Of a DNA stretch of 64,000 bases, positions 57,201 through 64,000 are shown one piece after another. A program made the position numbers and the translations under genes. Position 1 is the first letter of the stretch. Each line of letters opens with the position of its first letter. Under the pieces are notes generated by a model that saw only the letters and a program-made list of their open reading frames with translations, made no database searches and was not told where the DNA came from. This stretch comes from Streptomyces violaceusniger (GTDB lineage Bacteria > Actinomycetota > Actinomycetes > Streptomycetales > Streptomycetaceae): positions 1,984,001-2,048,000 of the forward strand of contig BJHW01000002.1 of assembly GCA_005405945.1 (NCBI GenBank). Direction: 5' to 3'.

Positions 57201-58751
57201 GGCTCTCCGGGCCAGGGGAGTTACGCCGCGGCCAACGCCGCGCTGGACGCCCTGATGCTGCAGCGCGGTGCGGCCGGACTGGTGGGCCAGTCACTCGCCT
57301 GGGGTCTGTGGGAGCAGCGCTCCGGGATGTCCGGCGGGCTGGCCGAGGCCGACCTGGCCCGGCTGGTACGTGCCGGGATGCGGGCCTTGTCCGACGAACA
57401 GGGGCTTGCGCTGTTCGACGCCGCACGCAGCGTGGACAGGTCGCTGGTGGTGGCGGCGCGACTGGACGTGGCCGGTATGCGGGCTGCCGGGACTGCCGCA
57501 CCGCTGCTGCGCGGGCTGGTCGGCGGCCCGCCGCGCCGCGCCGCCGCCAGGGCCTCCGCCGGCGGGGGCGAGCTCACCGCGCTGTCGGTCGAGGAGCGCC
57601 ACATCGCAGTGCTGGACCTGGTGCGCACCCACGCCGCCACCGTCCTGGGCCACACCACAGCCGACGGGGTCGAGGCCGATGCGGCATTCCGCGATCTGGG
57701 CTTCGACTCGCTGACCGCGGTCGAACTGCGCAACCGGCTCACCACCGCGACCGGGTTGCGGCTCCCGGCGACGCTGATTTTCGACCATCCGGACGCGGCC
57801 GCACTGACCGCGCACATCCTGGACGAACTCGCCACCGCGAGCCCCGCCGGAACCGCCTCCACGGATTCCACGGAGGTGGTCCGGCTGTCGGACCTCGCCG
57901 CGATGTACATGCGCGCCGAGGCCGAGGGCAGGGTCGCGGTCTTCCTGGATTCGGTGGAGACCCTCGCGAAGTTCCGGCCGACCTTCGGTGCCGACACCGC
58001 CGGTGCGGCGATCCGGCCGCCCAAACGCATCGCCAACGGCGGCCAGAAGCCGAAGCTGTACCTGTTCCCGCCGTTCATGGCCCCGGACGAACTGGCCTAC
58101 GTGCGGCTGGCGTGGGCCTTCCAGGGCAGCCGGGAGGTGTCACTGCTGAACCTGCCCGGCTTCCATGTCGGTGAGGCGTTGCCACGGGATCTGGAAACGA
58201 TGACCGCCGCCTACGCCGAGGCGATCCTCCGGGACAACCCGGCGGGGGAGGATTTCGCTGTGGGGGGAGCGTCCAGCGGCGGAATGATCGCGCACTGGGT
58301 CGCCGCCGAGCTGGTGCGCAGGGGAGTGACCCCGGTGGGCATCACCCTGTTCGACACCGTCTCCCAAGAGGACCTCACCACTTTCGAAGAGTATTCGAAC
58401 GCGCTGCTGGCGGCACTGTTCGAAAACATCAGGCAGGCCGGTGACAACGGCGACGACAGTTGGATCTCCGCCATGGCCCACTACACGTCGTTTCCGTGGT
58501 GGTCTCCGGACCACCTGGACATCCCGACGCTCCAGGTCCGGGCGACCGAACGGATGGGCGCCCCGGTGGCCCACGAGGACTGGATGTTCACCTGGAACAG
58601 CTCCTCGGCGGTCACCTTGGCCGATGTGCCGGGAAACCATCTGACGATGCTGGACAAATTCGCGACGGTGACCGCGCGGGTGGTCAACGACTGGCTCGCC
58701 AAGCCCGTCGGGGAGCGCCCCCCGTTCATGGACTACCGCGGGGCTGTATAG
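48265..58751 (+). CDS. Modular type I PKS, modules 7-8 and thioesterase (one frameshift)
   Basis: Third PKS protein, 3495 residues after repair. Domain order: N-terminal coiled-coil docking helix (SNEERLRTYLRQATTSLLET), then KS-AT-KR-ACP, KS-AT-DH-KR-ACP, TE. The ATG at 48265 overlaps the previous stop by 4 bp, so translation is probably coupled. The frame breaks in the GGGG run at 51089-51092, between AT and KR of module 7. One extra G restores AWRRGKLDRQAVDTWRYRVE, which matches the same linker in module 4, and a length divisible by three. As written there are two fragments, 48265-51150 and 51132-58751. It adds the last two units and releases the chain. Confidence 0.93.
48364..52770 (+). 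other. PKS module 7: KS-AT(malonyl)-KR(A-type)-ACP
   Basis: KS opens EPIAVVSMACRFPAG and has TACSSSL. AT has GHSIGE and HAFH: malonyl. KR lacks LDD (GVGELTPIAETG) and has GVWGGGGQGLY, the A-type pattern; the Ser motif reads LFASGAG. ACP motif GFDSVTAV near 52650. Predicted outcome: C5 hydroxyl of the L series. The KR is a close relative of module 4's KR. Confidence 0.87.
52822..57830 (+). other. PKS module 8: KS-AT(malonyl)-DH-KR(B-type)-ACP
   Basis: KS has SIDTACSSSL. AT has GHSIGE and HAFH: malonyl. DH LADHAVLGSVLLPG and LLDAALHP are intact. KR has LDD and SYAAAN. ACP motif GFDSLTAV near 57705. Predicted outcome: C2=C3 alkene next to the carboxyl group, with the module 7 hydroxyl at C5. 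Confidence 0.88.
55649..56364 (+). repeat. DH-region repeat, copy 2 (module 8)
   Basis: Copy of 44821-45536. Identity ends at the start of the DH-KR linker (after TGGCACG). Confidence 0.88.
58030..58748 (+). other. PKS thioesterase domain
   Basis: C-terminal type I TE that releases the finished chain by lactonisation or hydrolysis. Its nucleophile elbow is GGASSGGMIAHW (Ser codon 58272-58274), with Ala before the Ser where most alpha/beta hydrolases have His. YLFPPFMAPDELAYVRLA gives the first strand and oxyanion region. GNHLTMLDKFA near the end carries the catalytic His. A linker of about 70 residues (57840-58030) separates it from the last ACP. Confidence 0.88.
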
Positions 58752-58799
58752 GGCTCCACGCACCGCAAAGGATTCCGGAAGCGACAGCATGCCGGAGCG

Positions 58800-58820
58800 G
58801 CGGCGGGACCCACCCGCCGC
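58800..58820. terminator. GC-rich hairpin between the PKS and permease genes
   Basis: GCGGCGGG, a 5-base loop, then CCCGCCGC form an 8-bp all-GC stem 49 bp after the PKS stop. No T run follows. It may attenuate or process the transcript before the sulfate genes, or it may be chance in GC-rich DNA. Confidence 0.3.
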
Positions 58821-58878
58821 GTCCTTGTCCCCGGCGGTCCCGGCAGCCGTGCCGCCTACCCTGCGAACCGAGGTTCCC

Positions 58879-59804
58879 ATGCGCACGTTCCTGTTGTTCG
58901 GACTGGCCGGCCTGCTGGCCCAGCTTGTCGACGGCACGCTGGGCATGGCGTTCGGGGTAACCGCGACGACCGCGCTGCTGGCCGTGGGCACCGCCCCGGC
59001 GGTCGCCTCGGCCGCCGTGCACCTCGCCGAGGTCGGCACCTCGCTGGCTTCCGGTCTGTCCCACTGGAAGTTCAAGAACATCGACTGGAGAACCGTCGGC
59101 ATCCTGGCCGCGCCGGGCGCGATCGGCGCGGTGCTCGGCGCGTACGTGCTGACCTCGCTGTTCACCGAGAACGCCGCGGTGTGGAGCACCACCATCCTGC
59201 TGCTGCTCGGCCTGTACGTGCTGATCCGGTTCTCGTTCCTGGGGCTCGGCAAGCTGATCAGCGGTAGGCGCCCCCGTGCCACGTTCCTCGCGCCACTCGG
59301 CCTGGTGGCCGGGTTCGTCGACGCCACAGGTGGCGGCGGCTGGGGCCCGGTGGCCACCACCACCCTGCTGTCCTCGGGCCGGCTGGAGCCGCGCAAGGTG
59401 GTCGGTTCGGTGGACACCTCGGAGTTCATCGTCGCGCTGGCCGCCGGCATCGGCTTCCTGGTCACCCTGTCGCAGGAGGAGAGCCTCGACTACACGGTGG
59501 TCCTCGGCCTGATGGCCGGTGGCATCATCGCCGCCCGCCGGCGGCCTGGCTGGTCCGGCACCTGCCGCCGCGGTTGCTGGGCGCGCTGGCCGGTGGGCTG
59601 ATCGTGTTCACCAACGCCCGCACCCTGCTGGACGAGTTCGAGGCCGCGGACTGGGTGTTCACGGTCACCTGCAACGCCATCGTGGCGTTGTGGGCGACCG
59701 GGGTGTTCGCCGCGTTCCGCTCACTGCGCGCGGAACGCCGACACGACCCCGCGGCACCAGAAGAACAATTCGCCCTACTAGCAGCGGAGGACCACAACCT
59801 ATGA
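58879..59804 (+). CDS. TauE/SafE-family permease, probable CysZ-like sulfate importer (one-base frameshift)
   Basis: An integral membrane protein of the TSUP (TauE/SafE) family. Hydrophobic segments alternate with short loops: LLFGLAGLLAQLVDGTLGMAF, a segment near APGAIGAVLGAYVL, TTILLLLGLYVLI, LGLVAGFVDATGGGGWG and VALAAGIGFLVTL. The two Gly-rich half-motifs (QLVDGTLGMAFG and GFVDATGGGGWGP) are the family's internal repeat. ATG 58879 is preferred (GAGG upstream); an in-frame ATG at 58789 would add 30 non-membrane residues. The frame breaks in CCC at 59534-59536. One extra C restores PRLLGALAGGLIVFTNA and 308 codons. In corynebacteria a TSUP protein next to cysD/cysN imports sulfate; the same role here is inferred from the 4-bp overlap with cysD. 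Confidence 0.8.
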
Positions 59805-60703
59805 CGGTGGGCAGTTATCAGCTCTCCCATCTGCACACACTCGAAGCCGAATCAGCACATGTTTTCCGCGAGGTCGCGGCCACCTTCGAACGGCCGGTGC
59901 TGCTGTTCTCCGGTGGTAAGGACTCGGTGGTCATGCTGCACCTGGCGCTGCGCGCGTTCTGGCCGGCGCCACTGCCGTTCCCGGTGTTGCATGTGGACAC
60001 CGGCCACAACTTTCCCGAGGTGCTTGAATTCCGCGACCGGGAGGCGGCCCGGCACGGGGTCCGGCTGGAGGTCGCCTCCGTCCAGGACGACATCGACGCC
60101 GGACGGGTGGCCGACGAACCCAGCCGGAACCGGTTGCAGACCGCTACCCTGCTGCGGGCGATCACCGAGCACGGTTTCGACGCCGTATTCGGCGGCGCCC
60201 GCCGCGACGAGGAGAAGGCCCGCGCGAAGGAACGCGTATTCAGCTTCCGCGACGAGTTCGGCCAATGGGATCCGCGCAACCAACGGCCGGAACTCTGGCA
60301 GTTGTACAACGGCAGGCACCGCCGCGGTGAGCACATCCGGGTCTTCCCGCTCTCCAACTGGACGGAACTGGACATCTGGCAGTTCGTGCTCGACGAGGAG
60401 GTCGAACTCCCTTCGCTCTACTACGCCCACCGGCGGCAGGTCTTCCAGCGCGAGGGCATGGTGCTCGCGGTCAACCCGTACCTGGCACCCAGCTCCGGCG
60501 AGCAGCCGTACGAGGCCACGGTCCGCTTTCGCACCATCGGCGACGCGACCTGCACCGGCTGTGTGGAGTCCGCCGCCGCCACCCCGGAGGCGGTCGTTGC
60601 CGAGGTCGCCGCCAGCCGGATCACCGAACGCGGTGCCACCCGCGCGGACGACCGGATTTCCCAGGCGGGCATGGAAGACCGGAAAAGGGAGGGCTACTTC
60701 TGA
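59801..60703 (+). CDS. cysD: Sulfate adenylyltransferase subunit 2 (CysD)
   Basis: Catalyses adenylation of sulfate to APS together with the GTPase subunit CysN. The PP-loop LLFSGGKDSVVMLHLALRAF (residues about 36-55) binds ATP. Other family signatures are LHVDTGHNFPEVLEFRD, FGGARRDEEKARAKER, FPLSNWTELDIWQF and GDATCTGCVESAA. It is 300 residues, as usual for CysD. ATG 59801 overlaps the permease stop (ATGA) and has CGGAGGA upstream. Its own stop overlaps the CysNC start (ATG at 60703), so the genes are translationally coupled. No PAPS/APS reductase or sulfite reductase gene accompanies it, so the product probably feeds sulfation rather than cysteine synthesis. Confidence 0.95.
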   Translation: MTVGSYQLSHLHTLEAESAHVFREVAATFERPVLLFSGGKDSVVMLHLALRAFWPAPLPFPVLHVDTGHNFPEVLEFRDREAARHGVRLEVASVQDDIDAGRVADEPSRNRLQTATLLRAITEHGFDAVFGGARRDEEKARAKERVFSFRDEFGQWDPRNQRPELWQLYNGRHRRGEHIRVFPLSNWTELDIWQFVLDEEVELPSLYYAHRRQVFQREGMVLAVNPYLAPSSGEQPYEATVRFRTIGDATCTGCVESAAATPEAVVAEVAASRITERGATRADDRISQAGMEDRKREGYF

Positions 60704-62547
60704 TGGGCACCGACCTGCTGAGGATCGCCACCGCGGGCAGTGTGGACGACGGCAAGTCCACGCTCATCGGCCGGCTGCTGTTCGATTCGAAATCGCTGTT
60801 CTCCGACCAGTTGGCCGCCGTGGAACGCGCCAGCCGCGACCGAGGTGAGCCATACCCGAACCTCGCCCTGTTCACCGACGGCCTGCGCGCCGAACGCGAA
60901 CAGGGCATCACCATCGACGTGGCGCACCGCTACTTCGCCACGCCGAAGCGGCGGTTCATCATCGCCGACACCCCGGGCCACCTGCAGTACACCCGCAACA
61001 TGGTCACCGGGGCATCCACCGCCGACCTCGCGCTGATCCTGGTCGACGCCGCCAAGGGCGTGCTGGAGCAGTCCCGGCGGCACGCGCTGCTGGCATCCCT
61101 GCTCGGCATTCCACACCTGGTGCTGTGCGTGAACAAGATGGACCTGGTGGGCTTCTCGCACGAGCGGTTCGAGGAGATCCGCGCCGAGTTCTCCTCGTTC
61201 GCCGCCAAACTGGACGTGCATGACCTGAGCTTCGTCCCGATGTCCGCGCTCACCGGCGACAACGTGGTGCACCGCGGCGACGCGATGCCCTGGTACGAAG
61301 GCACTTCGCTCCTGCACCACCTGGAGGAGGTGCACGTCGCCTCGGATCGGAACCTGATCGACGCGCGCCTGCCGGTGCAGTACGTGATCCGTACGCCGGA
61401 CGAATCCGGGTACTTCCGCGGTTACGCGGGCACCGTCGCGGGCGGGGTGTTCAAACCGGGTGACGAGGTGCTGGTGCTCCCGTCGCGCGTGCACACCACG
61501 ATCGCGGCGATCACCGGGCCCGGCGGCGCGCCACTCGCCGAGGCCTTTCCGCCGCAGGCGGTCACCGTGCAGCTCGACGGTGAGCACGACATCGGCCGGG
61601 GCGATCTGATCTGCCGCCCGCGCAACCAGCCGCGGGCGGCCCGCGAACTCGACGCGATGGTGTGCTGGCTGACCGAGCGGAGTGAGCTGTCCGCGGGCAA
61701 CAGGTACCTCGTGCGGCACACCACCCGCACCACCCGCGCGCTGGTGGCTGCGGTGGACTACCGGCTCGACATCAACACGCTGCACCGCGACGAGGCCGCG
61801 GATTCGCTGGCACTCAACGAGATCGGCCGGGTGAGCCTGCGGGCGCAGGAGCCGCTGTTCGTCGACGAGTACCGCCGCAACCGCGTCACCGGCAGTTTCA
61901 TCCTGGTCGACGAGCGGACCAACAACACCGTCGCTGCCGGGACCGTGCTGGCCCAGCCCGCCCGGCCGGAGGTGGTCTGGCACGCCACCGCGGTGAGCCG
62001 GGACGAACGGATCTCGCGGGGCGCCACGATCTGGCTGACCGGACTGTCCGGGGCCGGGAAATCCAGTGTGGCGGTGGAGATCGAGCGGCTGCTGATCGCC
62101 GCCGGCCGCCCGGCCTACCTGCTGGACGGGGACAACCTGCGGCACGGGATCAACGCCGGGCTGGGATTCGGCCAAGCCGACCGTGCGGAGAACGTGCGGC
62201 GCGCGGGCGAGGCGGCCAGGCTGTTCGCCGACGCCGGACTGGTCGCGGTGGTTTCGCTGATCAGCCCCTACACCGAAGACCGGGCGAAGGTGCGGGAGGC
62301 GCACGAACTCGCCGGGCTGCCGTTCCTGGAGGTCTTCCTCGACACCCCGCCCGCGGTCTGCGAGTCCCGGGACCCGAAGGGGCTCTACGCCAAGGCACGC
62401 GCGGGCGCGATCACCGGTTTCACCGGGATCGACGATCCGTACCAGGCGCCCGAGTCGCCGGAGCTGGTGCTGCGGCCCGAGGACGGTGACCCCGCCGCGA
62501 TGGCCGCCCTCGTGCTGAACCGCCTGGTGGGCGGAATTCCCGATTGA
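60703..62547 (+). CDS. cysNC: Bifunctional sulfate adenylyltransferase subunit 1 / APS kinase (CysNC)
   Basis: Fusion of two steps of PAPS synthesis. Residues 1 to about 430 are the CysN GTPase: AGSVDDGKSTLIGRLL (P-loop), DTPGHLQYTRNM (G3), NKMD (G4), then beta-barrel domains. Residues about 440-614 are APS kinase (CysC): WLTGLSGAGKSSVAVEIE (P-loop), LLDGDNLRHGINAGLGF (APS site) and FLDTPPAVCESRDPKGLY. The length, 614, equals that of mycobacterial CysNC. With CysD it makes APS and then phosphorylates it to PAPS, the donor for the sulfotransferase at 11023. The gene is intact, overlaps cysD at its start and ends 45 bp before the P450. Confidence 0.95.
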   Translation: MGTDLLRIATAGSVDDGKSTLIGRLLFDSKSLFSDQLAAVERASRDRGEPYPNLALFTDGLRAEREQGITIDVAHRYFATPKRRFIIADTPGHLQYTRNMVTGASTADLALILVDAAKGVLEQSRRHALLASLLGIPHLVLCVNKMDLVGFSHERFEEIRAEFSSFAAKLDVHDLSFVPMSALTGDNVVHRGDAMPWYEGTSLLHHLEEVHVASDRNLIDARLPVQYVIRTPDESGYFRGYAGTVAGGVFKPGDEVLVLPSRVHTTIAAITGPGGAPLAEAFPPQAVTVQLDGEHDIGRGDLICRPRNQPRAARELDAMVCWLTERSELSAGNRYLVRHTTRTTRALVAAVDYRLDINTLHRDEAADSLALNEIGRVSLRAQEPLFVDEYRRNRVTGSFILVDERTNNTVAAGTVLAQPARPEVVWHATAVSRDERISRGATIWLTGLSGAGKSSVAVEIERLLIAAGRPAYLLDGDNLRHGINAGLGFGQADRAENVRRAGEAARLFADAGLVAVVSLISPYTEDRAKVREAHELAGLPFLEVFLDTPPAVCESRDPKGLYAKARAGAITGFTGIDDPYQAPESPELVLRPEDGDPAAMAALVLNRLVGGIPD

Positions 62548-62591
62548 CACGGCGGGACGAGCCGCCGACGACCCAGAGGAGTACCCCTGTC

Positions 62592-63860
62592 ATGACGACA
62601 TCCCCGTGCCCGGCCGGAAACTCGATCCCCGACTCCGGCGACGGAGTGGTCGATCTCGACGAAGCCTTCATGAACGATCCGTACCAGCTCTACGAACTGC
62701 TGCGCACCCAGCGCCCGGTGACCAGGGTGCGAGTGCCGATGGCGCCGCCGTTCTGGCTGGTCACCACATACGGGGACGTGCGCGCCGGAATGACCGATCC
62801 CCGGCTGCGCAAGGACGCCGGTGACATCGCCAGGATCCTCCGCCGCGCAGCCGAACTGCCCGAGGACGCCGTGGACCTGGACATGGGTCTGCACGACCAC
62901 ATGCTCAATTCGGACCCGCCCAAGCACACCCGGCTCCGCAAGCTGGTGAACAAGGCGTTCACCGGACGGGCCATCGATCGGCTCCGCCCGAGCATCGAGC
63001 AGTTGGCCACCGATCTGACCGAGGCGATGGCGGCGAAGCTGGCCGCCGGGGCGGACTCGGTCGACCTGATCGAGGAGTACGCGTTCCCGCTGCCGATGAC
63101 GGTGATCTGCGAGATCCTCGGCGTGCCGGACGACCGGCGAAGTGAGTTCGGCGAGTGGTCCCACACGATCCTCACGTCGACGACGCCGCAGGAGCAGATG
63201 GCGGCGTCGGCGGCCATGCGGGAGTACCTGGACGAGCTGGTGGCCGCCAAACGGGCGGCTCCCGGCGAGGACATCTTCTCCGCGATCCTGGCCCCGGGGG
63301 AGGGGGCCGACCAGCTGTCGCCGGCCGAGGCCACCTCGATGGCGTCACTGCTGCTGATGGCCGGGCACGAGACCACGGCGAACCTGATCAGCAACGGGGT
63401 GCTGGCCCTGCTGCGCGACCCGCACCAGCTGGCGCGGCTGCGTGCGGACCCGGCGCTGCTCCCGGGCGCGGTGGAGGAGTTCCTCCGCCTGGAGAGCCCG
63501 GTCAGCATGGCCACCACGCGGTTCACCGCCGAGCCGGTGACCATCGGCGGCACAACGATCCCGGCAGGCGAGCTGGTCCTGCTGGGGATCGGCTCGGCCA
63601 ACCGAGATCCGGAGGTGTTCGAACGGCCCGGCGAGCTGGACCTCGGCCGTCCCAAGGGCGGTGGTCTCGCCTTCGGTCACGGTATCCACCACTGCCTGGG
63701 GGCGGCGCTGGCCAGGGTGGAGGGCGAGATTGCCTTCCGCGTGCTGCTGGCCCGGTTCCCCGAGCTCACCCTCGCGGTGGCCCCGGGCGACCTGAGGTGG
63801 CGCAGCAGCATTCTCCTGCGGGGGCTGACCACCCTGCCGGTGCGCGCGGGCGCACGCTGA
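62592..63860 (+). CDS. Cytochrome P450 monooxygenase
   Basis: A soluble bacterial class I P450 of 422 residues. Diagnostic motifs: I-helix LLMAGHETTANLISNGV (about 254-270) with the oxygen-activating Thr; K-helix EEFLR (ExxR, about 295-299); heme-binding FGHGIHHCLGAALAR with the Cys ligand at about residue 368. ATG 62592 has GAGGAG about 10 bases upstream; a TTG at 62544 overlapping cysNC is less likely. Overall it resembles the CYP105/107-type enzymes of polyketide pathways. Last gene of the operon. It probably oxidises the polyketide, possibly making the hydroxyl that is sulfated, but site and order are unknown. Redox partners are not encoded in the window. Confidence 0.93.
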   Translation: MTTSPCPAGNSIPDSGDGVVDLDEAFMNDPYQLYELLRTQRPVTRVRVPMAPPFWLVTTYGDVRAGMTDPRLRKDAGDIARILRRAAELPEDAVDLDMGLHDHMLNSDPPKHTRLRKLVNKAFTGRAIDRLRPSIEQLATDLTEAMAAKLAAGADSVDLIEEYAFPLPMTVICEILGVPDDRRSEFGEWSHTILTSTTPQEQMAASAAMREYLDELVAAKRAAPGEDIFSAILAPGEGADQLSPAEATSMASLLLMAGHETTANLISNGVLALLRDPHQLARLRADPALLPGAVEEFLRLESPVSMATTRFTAEPVTIGGTTIPAGELVLLGIGSANRDPEVFERPGELDLGRPKGGGLAFGHGIHHCLGAALARVEGEIAFRVLLARFPELTLAVAPGDLRWRSSILLRGLTTLPVRAGAR

Positions 63861-63866
63861 GAGCCT

Positions 63867-63924
63867 GATGACAGGAGGGTGGCTTTCCTAGGGAATTCCC
63901 TAGGAAAGCCACCCTCCTGTCATC
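63867..63924. terminator. 58-bp perfect palindrome, probable bidirectional terminator
   Basis: GATGACAGGAGGGTGGCTTT and the following nine bases are repeated exactly in inverse, giving 29-bp arms with no spacer (centre GGGAATTCCC). It lies 6 bp after the P450 stop and 5 bp before the stop of a convergent minus-strand frame. The position between converging genes suits a terminator for both strands. A T-rich TTCTGTT follows on the plus strand. Confidence 0.75.
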
Positions 63925-63929
63925 TTCTG

Positions 63930-64000
63930 TTACGTCTGTGCCGTGGGGTTCGCCACATAGCGGGACAGCTGTTCCGATGCTAAGTTGAACTTTGCTTCGA
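63930..64000 (-). CDS. C-terminal end of an unidentified convergent gene (cut by the window edge)
   Basis: On the minus strand a frame enters from the window edge and reads EAKFNLASEQLSRYVANPTA, then QT and a TAA stop at 63930. Only 22 residues are visible, so no family can be named. Support comes from natural-looking composition and from the palindromic terminator placed exactly between this stop and the P450 stop. Confidence 0.45.
   Translation of the reverse strand, partial: EAKFNLASEQLSRYVANPTAQT

Noticed and set aside
12408..58751. Programmed ribosomal frameshifting or deliberately split PKS subunits
   Set aside because: Breaks fall inside catalytic domains and linkers at unrelated places, have no shared slippery heptamer, always need +1 base, and sister repeat copies carry the longer G/C run. 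Similar breaks also occur in unrelated flanking genes.
60703..62547. Housekeeping sulfate assimilation as sole role of cysD/cysNC
   Set aside because: It cannot be excluded, but reductive-branch genes are absent, the genes are coupled within the PKS strand, and a sulfotransferase is present in the same locus.
63867..63924. Attachment site or insertion-sequence end
   Set aside because: There is no transposase or integrase gene, no target-site duplication and no second copy in the window. Its position between convergent stops suits a terminator better.
1..64000. tRNA or rRNA genes, CRISPR arrays, insertion sequences
   Set aside because: No cloverleaf-like genes, regularly spaced repeats with spacers, or transposase motifs were recognised by eye. 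The repeats present are PKS domain duplications and promoter repeats.

Overview
The window is high-GC DNA from an actinomycete, with strong G/C third-codon bias, modular type I PKS genes, a LysR regulator and secreted esterases. I cannot place the genus from sequence alone. About 49 kb of it is one co-directional biosynthetic locus on the + strand. This is preceded by about 10 kb of unrelated, partly decayed genes, mostly on the - strand.

Left arm (1-11 kb): the 5' end of an unknown gene diverges from a LysR regulator across a region with two matching inverted repeats and a 14-bp tandem repeat. Next come an internally deleted FAD monooxygenase remnant, a TIGR01777-type NAD(P)-dependent epimerase, and a three-gene operon of alpha/beta-hydrolases (secreted lipase-like protein, alpha/beta hydrolase, type-B carboxylesterase). 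These are followed by a DeoR-family C-terminal remnant, a secreted SGNH esterase and a YVTN beta-propeller protein. The stretch 10.1-11.0 kb holds only remnants.

Biosynthetic locus (11.0-63.9 kb): a stand-alone sulfotransferase, three giant PKS proteins, a TauE/SafE (CysZ-like) permease, CysD, a CysN-CysC fusion and a cytochrome P450. The PKS reads as loading module plus 8 extension modules: KSQ-AT-(KR-like remnant)-ACP; M1 KS-AT-DH-KR-ACP; M2 KS-AT-KR-ACP; M3 KS-AT-DH-ER-KR-ACP; M4 KS-AT-KR-ACP; M5 KS-AT-DH-KR-ACP; M6 KS-AT-DH-ER-KR-ACP; M7 KS-AT-KR-ACP; M8 KS-AT-DH-KR-ACP-TE. AT motifs predict methylmalonyl-CoA for the loading module, M4 and M6, and malonyl-CoA elsewhere. By colinearity the chain is a C19 acid with a propionate starter, methyls at C6 and C10, hydroxyls at C5, C11 and C15, and alkenes at C2, C8 and C16. 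The TE could release it as an unsaturated delta-lactone (C5-O) or as a 12- or 16-membered macrolactone.

How the genes fit together: the permease imports sulfate, CysD/CysNC convert it to PAPS, and the sulfotransferase uses PAPS. No PAPS or APS reductase is present, so this looks like a dedicated sulfate-donor supply for a sulfated polyketide, with the P450 adding or preparing an oxygen. I do not recognise this architecture as a known pathway.

Data quality: 14 single-base deletions, nearly all in G or C runs, break genes throughout the window, including six in the PKS genes. Adding one base at each site restores family-typical proteins with lengths divisible by three. They are most simply sequencing errors, and the CDS spans below are given as restored genes. 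A 58-bp perfect palindrome ends the locus, between the P450 and the tail of a convergent gene.
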